Of a DNA stretch of 25,147 nucleotides, positions 1 to 10,847 are shown piece after piece; position 1 is the first letter of the stretch; every line of letters begins with the position of its first letter. The stretch comes from Rhizophagus sp. LPA8_4_AMF (lineage: Eukaryota > Glomeromycota > Glomeromycetes > Glomerales > Glomeraceae), in assembly GCA_021464525.1 (NCBI GenBank), contig JADRCO010000873.1, positions 1-25,147 of the forward strand. Direction: 5' to 3'. The notes beneath the pieces were generated by a model. The model was not told the DNA's origin and did not search any database. It worked only from the letters and a program-made list of their open reading frames with translations. The position numbers and the translations under genes were made by a program.

Positions 1-70
1 CTCCAATATCTAAATTTTTATAATTAGCTGATATAGTTTTGATTAATTAGTTGGTGTGACACCCTAATAG

Positions 71-410
71 GGTATCCTAACTTTTCGCCGGTCCATTTCG
101 TAGAAGGACTTTTTGCCGAAGCTATTTCATCGAAATTTCAAATCATATTTTTCCAAAATATCCATATGATTTTTACGAAAATTTTGTTACTAAAATCATT
201 ATTAATAAAGTTTATTTCGATGTGTAATTTAATATTTATTAATAAGAAATCACGTATTAAATTGAATTTTTAATGATAAAATGTCAATCGCTAACATTTT
301 GACAGAATGACCTATTCGAAATGTCCATCCAGCGAAATTTCCATTAGACGAAATGTCACTTCGCGAAACATCCTTTCGGTTAAATGGCTTCGGCGAAAAG
401 TCCTTAGTTC
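71..410. repeat. Decayed cluster of TTCGGCGAAATG-type motifs, probable old mobile-element copy
   Basis: The left edge reads GGTATCCTAACTTTTCGCCG, close to the reverse complement of the right end of the element at 671-1129. Variants of CGAAATGTCC/CGAAATGGC recur at 87-140 and at 303-403, and the cluster closes with CGGCGAAAAGTCC at 391-403. This fits a third, more decayed member of the family seen at 671-1129 and 8237-9004. No target duplication could be found at 62-70 versus 411-419, so the borders are approximate. Small ORFs across it have no protein-like character. Confidence 0.5.
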
Positions 411-661
411 TATACATACTCTAGTGCTACATCCATTACGTTGCAAAATACTACACTTATCTTTTGGTAGAGTATTCTTTTCACAATTATCTTAGGGTTT
501 ATCCAAATCTTGTTGTTTATTGTTTATTTATACTTCATTTATCATTATTATTTCGAGCCAGAGATAATAGATTACAATTATCAATCATAATTTATAAAAA
601 ATATGGCCACGATAGCAAGATTATCTACTGTTCATTTCATATTCTTCACATGGTCAATACT

Positions 662-1138
662 GTAATTTCTGGTTACGGTACATTTCGCCGAAAATGATAT
701 CGATTAACATTTTATGAAAATATTCATCGCGTAATGATAATAAAAAAATAATTTTCAGAGATCTTTTTTTTTTTCAGGATATTATCACTTTAACATTCAA
801 GTAACTTATATTAATTTCTAAGCAATAATAAATAACTTTAGAATCCTGAAAACATTTATTCACGAAAAAGTAAGTAAAAAAAGATTAATGTAGTATTATA
901 AACAACGAGATAAATTTAATAAAAATCATCTAATTTAAAAAATTTTTCTAGAAAAAATTCTTTATATACTATTTTAGTATAAAACAATAAAATAACCAAA
1001 TGAAATAAATAATTTTTTGGTGATATGCTCATTCGGCAAAATATCCATTCGGCGAAATGTCCATTTGGCAAAATGGCTTCGGCGAAATGGAATTCGGTGA
1101 AATGGACTTCGGCGAAAAGTTCGGATACCGCAATTTCT
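662..1138. mobile_element. 459-bp terminal-inverted-repeat element (671-1129) with 9-bp target duplication
   Basis: The element runs from GGTTACGGTACATTTCGCCG at 671 to CGGCGAAAAGTTCGGATACC ending at 1129. Both ends carry GGT...TTTCGCCGAA in inverted orientation, and several TTCGGCGAAATGG-like subterminal motifs lie at 1032-1118. It is flanked by GTAATTTCT (662-670) and GCAATTTCT (1130-1138), a 9-bp target duplication with one mismatch. Its AT-rich core, including an AAGTAACTTATATTAATTTC stretch, matches the reverse complement of the core of the 8237-9004 element. It has no coding capacity, so it is non-autonomous. A 9-bp duplication is typical of Mutator-like elements; that superfamily assignment is inference. 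Confidence 0.72.
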
Positions 1139-1307
1139 TACTGACACTAGTAAGTTTCATAAAGCAAAAGATTTCAGATCTTTAACTTCTAATTATCAAC
1201 GACAGCATTACATTTCTATAATTATAATTCTTCTTATATCGAGTAAGTTACTAATTATTTAATACGAAAATTAAAATAATGATAATTTGATAATTTATAA
1301 AAATTTT

Positions 1308-1431
1308 ATTATGGATAGAGATGGCAACGGTCGGTTATCGGTCGGTCTGACCGACCGACCGTTTGACCGACCTTGATCGACCGTTATCGGTCACGGTTAT
1401 GACCGTGACCGTTGCCATTTCTAATTATAGA
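1308..1431. mobile_element. 108-bp hAT-like miniature foldback element (1316-1423)
   Basis: The ends are TAGAGATGGCAACGGTC (1316-1332) and the reverse complement of TAGAAATGGCAACGGTC (to 1423), a 17-bp terminal inverted repeat with one mismatch. Flanks ATTATGGA (1308-1315) and ATTATAGA (1424-1431) form an 8-bp target duplication with one mismatch. The whole interior is made of GGTCGGT/ACCGACC units, so it can fold into a hairpin and is strikingly GC-rich against its surroundings. The 8-bp duplication and TAGAGATGGCAAC-type ends are what hAT miniature elements usually show. Confidence 0.75.
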
Positions 1432-3950
1432 TAATTGCTCAAGAAATACAAATTATAATTACAATTGACGGTACACAATTCCAATAATAGTAACAATGAT
1501 AGTGAATTAATGATAATGATAATGTCAAGTGTCATATAGTCTTATACATTAATTTTTTTTTTTTTGAATTTTATTAGAAAATGATATCACAACTATATAG
1601 TTACAACATGCTAATAGATTCAAAACCGCACCATCCGTCATTCCTAGGAGCCTCATATGTGCTCTGTTAGTGAGTTGTTTGTCTGCATAAATATACATTA
1701 TTTTCACTGATGAAAAGATTGAATTAGTACTTGAATCTGGTTAAATTTACATTATGTCTTTCTAATTTGAAATCAGATATTTCGTAAAATATCAGTGTAT
1801 TATAGGCGCTATATGATAACTTCATTGTATTGTTAACTGCCATATTATTTATGAGATTAACAATGGTAATAACATTAACTTTGCTGACAAAGATATGATT
1901 CTGTTAATGATAACAATAATAGTGCGAACATTTGACCTCAACAATAAATGTAATGAAGACATAATCTTTGATCTTGAAAATAATTAATAATAATAAAGAT
2001 ATAAAAGAACTTAAAATGTTCCATTGAAATAGAAATTTTTATTATTCCTCCTTTATCTCATCCTACTAATAACCATAACTTAATAAGATTATCACATTAG
2101 ACATTTGAATGTCAAATATTCTTATACTGATATAACCCCATTCTATATCGTCAATTTCCACGCATATGATTTTTCTGTTGCTCCTTCCAATTTTGGTTTA
2201 CTTCGATTGTTGTCTCATTTGATTGTCAATCTTAATTTAATTTCCAACTTCTTGGCCCCGATCGGTTCCTAATAATAACATTCCATGTGATCTGAAATAA
2301 GTATAAAAATTGATGCAAATGTACGTTGATAATAAAATGATTAAATAATGAAGAGTGGAAAATTCATTTTTTTTTTAGTTTTTTTTTACAAATATACACG
2401 TTCCTTAATAGTGTATATTAAGTCTCGTTACTCTCGTAATTCATAAAAAAAAAGTAATACTTTACCCAATTTATTTAATAATGTGACATAGCGTATAAAA
2501 TCTATTCTAAATTTGCCGGTTTTTCAGATAAGTTTGGTATATTTATTTTTACTGGTATAATTTTTATTAATACAAATAATTTGGAAAAGTTTATTTCTCG
2601 AATTTGAACTCAAAGTCAGAATTACATTCTATTTGTTCCTTCTAGACTGTAAATTATTTCAGCTTATATTATTATTTATTTAGTTTTTAAAATAATTTCA
2701 TTGTTAATTACAAATTATAAAATTTTTTGTAGCAATGATAAAGAAAGTGCAAACCAAAAGAGAAAATAAACTGGTATTAAAAGGAACGTAGAAAACGCTT
2801 GAAAAATAATCAAAAAATATTTTATCACATGACGATGATCACTAAACGATGATTGGCCACTTTAGAATTTTACATAATTTACATGTAAATCAATGCAAAC
2901 GTTTTTTTATTTGCAAGATTCTTTTTGTAATTACATTTTAGAATTGCTTCATTTAATTTACAAAAGGCTTCTCTTCACTTACCAAGCATGACATTATATA
3001 AAGAAATGGAGAAATAGTATCTTCTAACTGCGCGAATGGTCAAGCAAAGATCAACTGCGGATTCAGTAAATCGCTTCGCTTTTACTAATCTTCGACCTAA
3101 TAAAGTCTGATTGTCCTGAATTTATAATTATGAAGCTAGAGATTATTGATTTTATAATTTACTCGAAAAAATTATTGGGATATTTATTAAATTTAATCCC
3201 GTTTTTTAATTAATAAATGAATTATTTCCCGTGGTTTTAGAATTATCGAGATATTATCACGTGATTAAGAATTGATAAGAATTTTCGGGTATTCGGATTT
3301 TGGTACATCCGAGATGATAAGAACTTATCTTTATCTTAACTTTTAATGTATAAATTAAATGAACGTTATCTATATAAATACTGCGATTCACGAATAAAAA
3401 TTTGCTGCGCAGTAGTTGATAGCGTTATCTCTAAACATTCTAGGTCGATAAATAGAATAAGAAAATAAAAAAAGGTACATAATCTTTTATTCCGTCCAAT
3501 TAAATGATAAACCGATAATGAATAAGGCTAACGCTTATAGAAGATTTTCATGGTTTTTGTGTTTGGTTTTTTTTTTTTTAAAAAAAAAAAAAAATAAGAA
3601 TTATATAAAAAAAAAAATTATTTATTTTTTGTCTTTTTTTTTTTTTTCTTTTTTTTATTAATTCTTTTTTAAGTTGCTAGATAAGAAAATGTGAAACCAA
3701 ATTGTGCATGTGATAAGCTATTTTAGTTAGTTACACAAAAAAATGACAGCATAATAAAACATAATAAATCATGTGGAAATCGGAAGCTCACGTATCGTTA
3801 TCAATTAAATGGAGTAATATTAGGAGTTTAAAAAATTTTTTTTTTTGTATTACTATGCATATTATTATTGCAGTATTAGATAAGGGATTAGGAATTAACA
3901 CTATTTTGGATTTTCGTGAGACTTACGAATAAATTTTTGTTGATAAATGA
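1432..3950. other. Non-coding AT-rich stretch
   Basis: No ORF of credible length or composition is present on either strand. It contains many homopolymer tracts, a TATATAAATA string at about 3371-3380 and a dense A/T homopolymer block at 3564-3660. I see no RNA gene or clear mobile-element end here. It may hold distal promoter sequence for the F-box gene that starts at 4076. Confidence 0.5.
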
Positions 3951-3954
3951 ATGG

Positions 3955-3963
3955 TATAAATAG
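3955..3963 (+). promoter_or_regulatory. Candidate TATA box upstream of the 4076 F-box gene
   Basis: TATAAATAG lies 113 bases before the chosen ATG and is the closest good TATA match. Between it and the ATG lie T-rich and A-rich tracts (3970-4060) that would form a low-complexity leader. There is no transcript evidence, so this is motif-based only. Confidence 0.35.
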
Positions 3964-4075
3964 AAAATAAATGTTTTTTTTACAAAACGGGTTTTTTTTT
4001 TACCACACCTTTTGTTTGTTTTTTTTTTCGTTCAGAAAAAAAAAAAAATTTATTTCTTTCCTAAATCGTTTAATT

Positions 4076-5032
4076 ATGTCGTCAATCCTTTCACGAAACA
4101 TTCCACCAGAATGTCTTAAAAACATAATTGAGTTCGTTAATGAAGAACCAAATCCCAATTTTATATATTCGTGTATGTTAGTAAATCGAGAATGGATGAA
4201 AAATTGTTTACCTTTATTATGGAATCGACCGTTTGATATATCAATACCGGTTGACCCGAATGGCACGAAATTAATAAACACCTACATTTCATGTTTAAAT
4301 GAAAACCAAAAACAATATCTAATTGATAACAATATATATTTACGACAAAACCAAACACCGCGAGTAAATTATCCGGCATATTTACGAGAATTAGATTACG
4401 AAATATTTGAAAAATGTACACGATTTTGGTTAATCGAAAATATTTATTCTGACCGAGCTTCTGATCTGAATGCAATTATAGATTCATTGGAATCAACAGA
4501 CATTGAATATACTAATAATCAACTAAAAAATTTATTACCATATTTATTTTCAATGTTTATTGAAAAGAGTAATAATTTAACGCATTTTAGTTTTTATTCT
4601 GATGAACAAATGTGTTTAGATATACCGAAATTGCCTACTTGGATGGTTTCCGCTGCGACATATTCTACAACGAACAACTCTTTAATAGTGTCGTCATCGC
4701 ATGTTTTGAGAACGTCATCTACTGCGTCCAATAACTCAAACTTTTTGAAAAATTTAACAACATTTAAATGTGAAGTAGTAGATTCCGATTTAAATTTACC
4801 AAATTTAATAACGTTCATGAAAATTCTATCTTTACGATGTAAAATGTTACAAACCATAATTTTTACATGGAAAAGTCAATACGATACAAATGTTCATGAT
4901 TATTTAAGAGAGATAGTTAGACAACAACAACAGCTAAAAGTGATAAGAGTGAATTATAATAATATCAACATTAGTAGAGTGGATGAGATATTTCAACTTG
5001 AAAATATAAAAATTATAAATACTGGTAATTAG
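4076..5032 (+). CDS. F-box protein, short form
   Basis: The product is a 318-residue predicted substrate receptor for an SCF (Skp1-cullin-F-box) ubiquitin ligase, intronless. The F-box lies at about residues 9-50: IPPECLKNIIEFV, then SCMLVNREWMKNCLPLLW, the usual LPxECLxxI...CxLVxRxW pattern, where Skp1 would bind. The rest is leucine/isoleucine-rich and suggests degenerate leucine-rich repeats (TTFKCEV, LITFMKILSLRCKML, LKVIRVNYNNI), the presumed substrate-binding part. The frame is open from 3971, but the added 35 residues (phenylalanine- and lysine-rich) come from T/A tracts. ATG 4076 opens directly into the F-box, so I chose it. It is shorter than the two F-box genes at 9183 and 12943 and clearly diverged from them. 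The target is unknown. Confidence 0.85.
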   Translation: MSSILSRNIPPECLKNIIEFVNEEPNPNFIYSCMLVNREWMKNCLPLLWNRPFDISIPVDPNGTKLINTYISCLNENQKQYLIDNNIYLRQNQTPRVNYPAYLRELDYEIFEKCTRFWLIENIYSDRASDLNAIIDSLESTDIEYTNNQLKNLLPYLFSMFIEKSNNLTHFSFYSDEQMCLDIPKLPTWMVSAATYSTTNNSLIVSSSHVLRTSSTASNNSNFLKNLTTFKCEVVDSDLNLPNLITFMKILSLRCKMLQTIIFTWKSQYDTNVHDYLREIVRQQQQLKVIRVNYNNINISRVDEIFQLENIKIINTGN

Positions 5033-8000
5033 TTCAATTCGGTAAAATGTTTGATGTTGATCAACTTTTGCGGATCATAATTTCAAAGAAATTTGGATAC
5101 ATAAATGTTGATTATGGTACAGCAACATAGCATAACTGTAACCTGATATGCATATAGTTACTAAGAAATTCTTTGAAATAGAATTATCGTAGACTATCAT
5201 TCATATGTAAATACAGTACTTTAAATATAAAAACTAGATTAATTCAATATATTACTAAAATTATGTTTTGTCTACCATGTGAAATGTCAGAATACAATTA
5301 TATTAAGAAATTAGATATCTTATCCTATATGGCATATGGAAAAGTCATCACACGTGAATGAAAAGTTCTCATTTTATTTTTTGACAGTTGTAGTTAAATA
5401 ATATTCGAACAAACATTTGTATATCTATTATTTAGGACAATTTTTCAATACATAAATTTTGTACAGAATAATAAAGTGGTTTATGTTTAATTATTATATG
5501 CAAAGTTGAAATTTGTGATGGACATAGCACAGTTATACTATATATACAGTACATCATTATATAAATTTCACGTTTCAAAATGACATGTTTGGAAAGTGTC
5601 TCATGCTTTATAGGATATTTTATCAGTTGATTATTTGAAACTTCCGTCATTTTATATGATTAACATTATACTTAAATGCTGTAAGAATTCTTTATAGAAA
5701 TAATATCAATTTGCAATTTAAATGTTAAATTCTCGCTTGTATTACAGCATATTCAATTACTATTAAATCATAAACATTTTTTTACTAAACAAAATGGATA
5801 AATAAGTTCTATCCTATTTTTTATTGATATTTAATATTACACAACCTAGAATTTATTATCAAATGATCCCCATGGAATTTTTGCATAAAGTTAAAATGTT
5901 ATGAAATTCTATAATTTTTAACTTCGAAAAACTTTCTAAAACCGGAAGGATGAGATTGATAAAAACATTAAGCTAAAAAAAAAATTATGCGGTTAAAGAG
6001 TCAAGAGCGCCTCTCTTTTCAATCAAGAATATCTTGACGTACGGAATCAGGTATTGCTATTACAAATTATGATATATTCTCCACTAGAATAAAATTCTTT
6101 CTGTGAAATATTAGTTACTCAGCTAGCCGCTTGCTTTCATTGGTGCGTGATTACCCCTGATATTAATAATCTTTACACTACGTTATTACTTAATGCATTT
6201 GTTTTATCTTTTCACCCTCATGTATTTATTAATTGAACAACGTTAAATTTTAAAAATAAAAAAATAATTAATAAGTCCATCTGCGTTATAAAAAAAATAT
6301 TTATTATTACAGTAATACGAAACATCTTTTCTTACATTACCTATTACTAAATTGTCTTTTTACGCCGTAACAAAAAAAAAATTTTTCTTGGGCTATTTTA
6401 AAAAGAAATAATTAAATTATAAACTACACAGTATATCAAAATTTTCATAACATTATAAATGGGTAACGTTACTATTTTTCATTATCATTATACGGGAGAT
6501 CTTCAAAGAAATCGTCCTAATAGTATCATAGAATCTTTAAACAATGTTTTTTTTTTTGGTAATATTGAGAGATAATTTATCTAAATTTTAATAAAAAAAT
6601 TCATTTGATAAAATTTTATATAGGACTAAATGAGCTAATTAATTCAAACAAAGTGAAAATACAGTATGCTAGAAAGTTGAACGAGCTGGATTATTCTCCA
6701 TAATTCTACAGTTTACAGCAATTTAGTTAAATTTTATAAAAAAATTGGATTATTTGTATTCGAAACCTTTTTGAAAGACTTTACAGCAGCGCTATAAACG
6801 GTACTCCTGCAATAAGGAGTATCGACATTACTCCATATAATACACTTGACATACAACAGTCAGAACTCAATATAACGACCCTCCAGTTCACTGAAAAATA
6901 TCGCTATATTAAAATTATCAAAATTTACAAGTTTAATATAAAGATTTTTATATGTTCACTTATAAAGATAAAACATTAGTAAATCGGTTTATCGTGAAAT
7001 TCGTTATGTCGCATAGTCGTTATATCGAGTTCCGACTGTATTCAATTTAGCTCGCTTTTTGGACAAGACTGAGTACTGCATGCGATAGTTAGAAAATAGA
7101 ATGACATAAATTCAATTGTTCCAAGTCTATTATAGACGGCATGGTCGCGATTCGCGACGCAAGTTCGCCTGAAAGAACAATATATAATGACTTCAAACCA
7201 TCTTTATCTTCGCAAGACAGTTTAATATAAAATCGTTTTATCCTTTACACATATAATATAACCGCAAATTTATCTATTTCCTTAATTGAAAATAGTAGTA
7301 ATACAGTAAATTGCAGAATGTTGATAATAAATTATACACTAGAATCATAGTTTTAGTATCATTTGAAATTTAGAAGGTCAGCCATATGAGAGATTTCTGT
7401 AACTGAATAATTTACTTGAAAAGACAACATATAAGAAGTAATATTATTAATTATATAGATAAAAATGTGTGAATTATTAATTAGTTCGACGATTTTATAC
7501 GATTTAATATCGATTTATCGATTTAAAATAAGGATTAGCAATCCTCTAAACAAATTTACTCTGTGATTTTGATTTCAACCAATGTGAAACACGTAATACT
7601 AAATCATGAACGTAATGATGGAATCATGAATGAAAATATCCCGTACAGAATACGTTTTTATAAAATAAATGACAAAATGGATAAGCGTTTGTCGTACACA
7701 ATAAAAGAGTGCAAATCTTTTGTTGACATATAGGAGAAAGTCTTTCCTAGATATTATGAACACAGCTGATCAGATCATTGGGGCCCATTTATAAATTTGG
7801 GTTTAAATGATGAACTCATCGGATATTACTATGGTGATACTGTTTTGAATTTCAAACTGAAATTAGTCTTTTCTTAAATAATTTCTAATTAATAGGCAAC
7901 CCGCATTTTTTTTAGGAAAAAAAAAAACAAGAAATTGATTTTATTGGTTTAACAAAGATAGTACTATTTTCTAATTTATTACTATAATGACTATAATGAT

Positions 8001-8227
8001 ATAATCGGCATAATGAGGGAACGATCGAAATACACTTTAGTATTATAACTTTAAACTTAAAATTCGATTTTTTTTTTTTACGCATATACCAGATAAATTT
8101 TTTTTTTTCTCCTGTAGTGGGACGGTTATTAACATTGTTCAAACAACGTGGCAAATTCCGGTCGAAATTATTCCGGCCAAAATTAAGATTTCAGTTTGAA
8201 ATTTACTATCTCAAACCATTACTGGTA
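5033..8227. other. Non-coding AT-rich stretch with one miniature element
   Basis: About 3.2 kb separates the plus-strand F-box gene from the repeat element at 8237. Short ORFs such as 5432-5650 (minus) and 7912-8154 (minus) are lysine/isoleucine-rich and lack any motif, so I leave them out. The only structured sequence recognised is the inverted-repeat element at 6857-7038. Confidence 0.5.
6857..7038. mobile_element. 182-bp Tc1/mariner (pogo)-like miniature element
   Basis: The left end is CAGTCAGAACTCAATATAAC at 6857. The right end, read on the minus strand from 7038, is CAGTCGGAACTCGATATAAC. These inverted ends extend to about 23 bp with only two or three mismatches. CAGTC-GAACTC-ATATAACGA ends are typical of pogo/Tigger-type elements. 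The expected TA target dinucleotide is present on the right (7039-7040), but the left flank reads AA, probably decayed. There is no coding capacity. The core is AT-rich. Confidence 0.7.
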
Positions 8228-9013
8228 AGTCACGCTGGTATGGGAACTTTTCGACGACATTCATTTCTCCCCAATAGAAGTAGGGTTTATATAAATACTC
8301 TATTGTCTCCTCTAGGTGGAAATGTACTACTCTGATTAGACTTCCATTCCCTACTTTTCTAAATTACTGAAACCCATCTCACCGAAGCCATTTTACCAAA
8401 TGGACATTTCGCCGAATGGATATTCCCTGTAAAAAGTTTGATCGTGTTTTATCTTTCCATGTTTTTTCCGGGAATGTATCATTTTCATGGAATTTATAGC
8501 CTTAAATCATAGAAATAATGGAAATATTCGGACAAAAATTTTTTATAGGGATTTTGCCGAATGGATATTTTCCCGAATAAACATTTCGCCGAAAAATTAT
8601 TTAGTACATTTAGTTATTTTTTGTATTTATAATAAATAACACAAAGGAATCTTTTCTAGAAGATTTTTGAATTAGATGATTTTATTAAATTTATCTCGTT
8701 CATTAACCTTTTTTTTTTACTTACTTTTTCGGAAATAAATGTTTCTAGGATTATAAAGTTATTTATTTATTGCTTAGCAATTAATATCAGTTACTTGAAT
8801 GTTAAAGTGATAATATCCTGGAAAAAAAAGTTATTTTCATTGCGCGATGAATATTTTTCATAGAATATAATCGCTACTATTTTCGGCGAAATGTCCATTC
8901 ATGGAATTCGGGGAAATGGGATTCGATAAAATGCACTTTCGCCTTTCGGCGATCCCTTCGGCAAAATGGCTTCGGTATGGATTTCGGCGAAATGTACCGT
9001 AACCAGTCACGCT
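8228..9013. mobile_element. 768-bp terminal-inverted-repeat element (8237-9004) with perfect 9-bp target duplication
   Basis: AGTCACGCT occurs directly before GGTATGGGAACTTTTCG at 8237 (copy 8228-8236) and directly after the end at 9004 (copy 9005-9013), a perfect 9-bp target duplication. The right end, read on the minus strand, is GGTTACGGTACATTTCGCCG, identical over 20 bp to the left end of the 671-1129 element. The core at about 8560-8880 is its reverse complement. This copy is therefore the same family, inserted in the opposite orientation, and is about 300 bp longer at the 8237 side. TTCGGCGAAATG motifs repeat near both ends. It is non-autonomous; a Mutator-like origin is inferred from the 9-bp duplication. 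Confidence 0.8.
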
Positions 9014-9182
9014 TCACGTTAGGTCTCATTTTACTAAATATTCTGGGACAGAATTTTTATCATTTATTATATTATATATCACGGTTATAATAATTTTTTT
9101 TTATTTTTTATGCGTTAAAGTAAAATAATAAACTAATACGAAAATAAGAATGCATTGATACTGTTTTAATTAAAAATTGATT

Positions 9183-10847
9183 CTATACTCTAATTAACTC
9201 AAAACCAAATTCTTTAGCAACATCAAAGTATTCTTGATTAATAAGGTCATCACAATTTTCAATAATTTCTAAATATTTTAAATTGCTATCATTATTTACA
9301 CATTCTTTAAAGAAATATTTTAATTCATTACTGCTAAATACTAAATTTTCAATCCCTCTTAGATGAATTTTTCGTAAAGTTTTAGGAATAAATTTACCTA
9401 AATTACTAAAACTTTTCTCCCTTAATCCATCACCTGATAATATCATACTAAGGTAGACTAATCGAGTACACGATTTAAATATGGAGATTAATTCAGATAA
9501 AAAAATTTTGGGGAGTTCTAAGTGGATTAACGAGTGTAAATAATTTGAAATTTGCTTAAACAATTGAAAACCTTGATCCTGTTCTCTTTTATAATCCAAT
9601 ACTAGTTTACATAAGGCGTTGGAAGATTTTATTAGTTGGATTAAGAAATCTTCTGAATTCATTGGAAAATAATATGCTTCAAATTCTAAAACTTTGAGCT
9701 TTGTTAAATTCTTTGCCCAAGAATTCAAATTATCATTTATGTCTTTACACCTACAAAACTTTAATTCTCTGATGTTTTTAAGTAAACAAAGCGAGTTTAA
9801 ACCCTTTTCACTTATACTATTAAATGGTATATGATTAAATTCCAATATTTGTAAACTTTCGCTTTGTGTTGTTAATGATTCAATAATAATATTATAATAA
9901 TTATCACCAATAATATCATCATTATATATTTGTTCCAAATTATATATATTTTCTGATAATATAATATGCTTCAAATGTTTTTGTAAAGAAATAAATTGAG
10001 ATAATGAATTTGCTTCTTCAATAGAATTGATTTTATCATTATAGAGTAAATTAAGGTTACAAATTTTATTCGAGAGAACCGAATAAAGATCGTCTGATGA
10101 AGAACAAATTTCTCCATATTTGTTACTTATATAATATAATTCCTTTAGATTACACAATTTGTTTTTTCTGTTGTAATCGTTAAATTTTAACGACTCAATT
10201 ATATTAATAAAGAACTCATTATCCTGTATTTTGAAAGGAAATTCTAATGTCGTTAAATTATTACAATGTGTACATAAATATTTTATAAAATGGTTCATAA
10301 TTAGGATTGATATTTTTGAGAATTGATCCCTTGTTGTATCATTTGAAATATATGTAGAAAACCATATTTCTCGATATTGAAACAATTCGTACGTTTTATA
10401 TAATATTTTATCAAAAATTAAGCCACGAATAAAACTAATATAATTAAAGGTCGTTAATAATAAATTATTGTGAAAAGCAGAATTTCCATTAGAGTCAAAG
10501 GGATTAGGCGATGGATTTTGTTCATTAGAAGAATTTGATGATATAATTTGTTCAATTTCATCTTTAGGAATACAACTTAATAATGTTCGAATCAACTTAA
10601 AATAAGATGAATAGTTTACATTAGAGTTAATATAGTAAATGTTTGAATAAGCTAAATGACGAAAATGATGAAATGGATAAGCATATAAGAATGGTGTTGA
10701 GATTCTACACCAATTTCTTGATACTAATGAACAAGAATATAAATCTTTGGTTGATGTATAAGTACGAGTATTCCCGGAAGGATTTTCGTCGAGAAGGTTC
10801 AGTAAAACATTTTCTAGACATTCTGAAAGTAAATATGCTGCCGCCAT
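9183..10847 (-). CDS. F-box / leucine-rich-repeat-like protein (paralogue of 12943-14586)
   Basis: The product is a 554-residue predicted SCF substrate receptor, single exon. The N-terminal F-box (about residues 3-60) reads YLLSECLENVLLNLL...KDLYSCSLVSRNWCRISTPFLYAYPF. The remainder is a long helical, leucine-rich region with LRR-like strands (LKELYYIS, LQILEFNHIPF, IRELKFCRC, LKVLEFEAYYFP, LIHLELPKI, LVYLSMIL, LRKIHLRGI, LKYLEII), expected to form a curved substrate-binding surface. The frame continues upstream to a TTG at 10874, but that is not a usual start. ATG 10847 places MAAAYLLSECLE exactly where the paralogue's F-box begins. The gene is co-directional with the 12943 copy, whose end lies 2.1 kb away. 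AATAAA-like sequence follows the stop on the minus strand (about 9080-9105). Target unknown. Confidence 0.9.
   Translation of the reverse strand: MAAAYLLSECLENVLLNLLDENPSGNTRTYTSTKDLYSCSLVSRNWCRISTPFLYAYPFHHFRHLAYSNIYYINSNVNYSSYFKLIRTLLSCIPKDEIEQIISSNSSNEQNPSPNPFDSNGNSAFHNNLLLTTFNYISFIRGLIFDKILYKTYELFQYREIWFSTYISNDTTRDQFSKISILIMNHFIKYLCTHCNNLTTLEFPFKIQDNEFFINIIESLKFNDYNRKNKLCNLKELYYISNKYGEICSSSDDLYSVLSNKICNLNLLYNDKINSIEEANSLSQFISLQKHLKHIILSENIYNLEQIYNDDIIGDNYYNIIIESLTTQSESLQILEFNHIPFNSISEKGLNSLCLLKNIRELKFCRCKDINDNLNSWAKNLTKLKVLEFEAYYFPMNSEDFLIQLIKSSNALCKLVLDYKREQDQGFQLFKQISNYLHSLIHLELPKIFLSELISIFKSCTRLVYLSMILSGDGLREKSFSNLGKFIPKTLRKIHLRGIENLVFSSNELKYFFKECVNNDSNLKYLEIIENCDDLINQEYFDVAKEFGFELIRV

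Noticed and set aside
307-697. Two overlapping plus-strand ORFs of 62 and 77 codons
   Set aside because: They are made of the repeat cluster and its flank, with no protein-like motif.
3971-4075. 35-residue N-terminal extension of the 4076 F-box protein
   Set aside because: It is low-complexity Phe/Lys sequence from T and A tracts lying just after a TATA-like site. The F-box starts properly from ATG 4076.
4000-4857. Minus-strand ORFs inside the plus-strand F-box gene
   Set aside because: They are shadow frames opposite a well-supported F-box coding frame.
8117-8335. 72-codon plus-strand ORF
   Set aside because: It runs across the 8237 element border, so it cannot be an ancestral gene, and no domain is visible.
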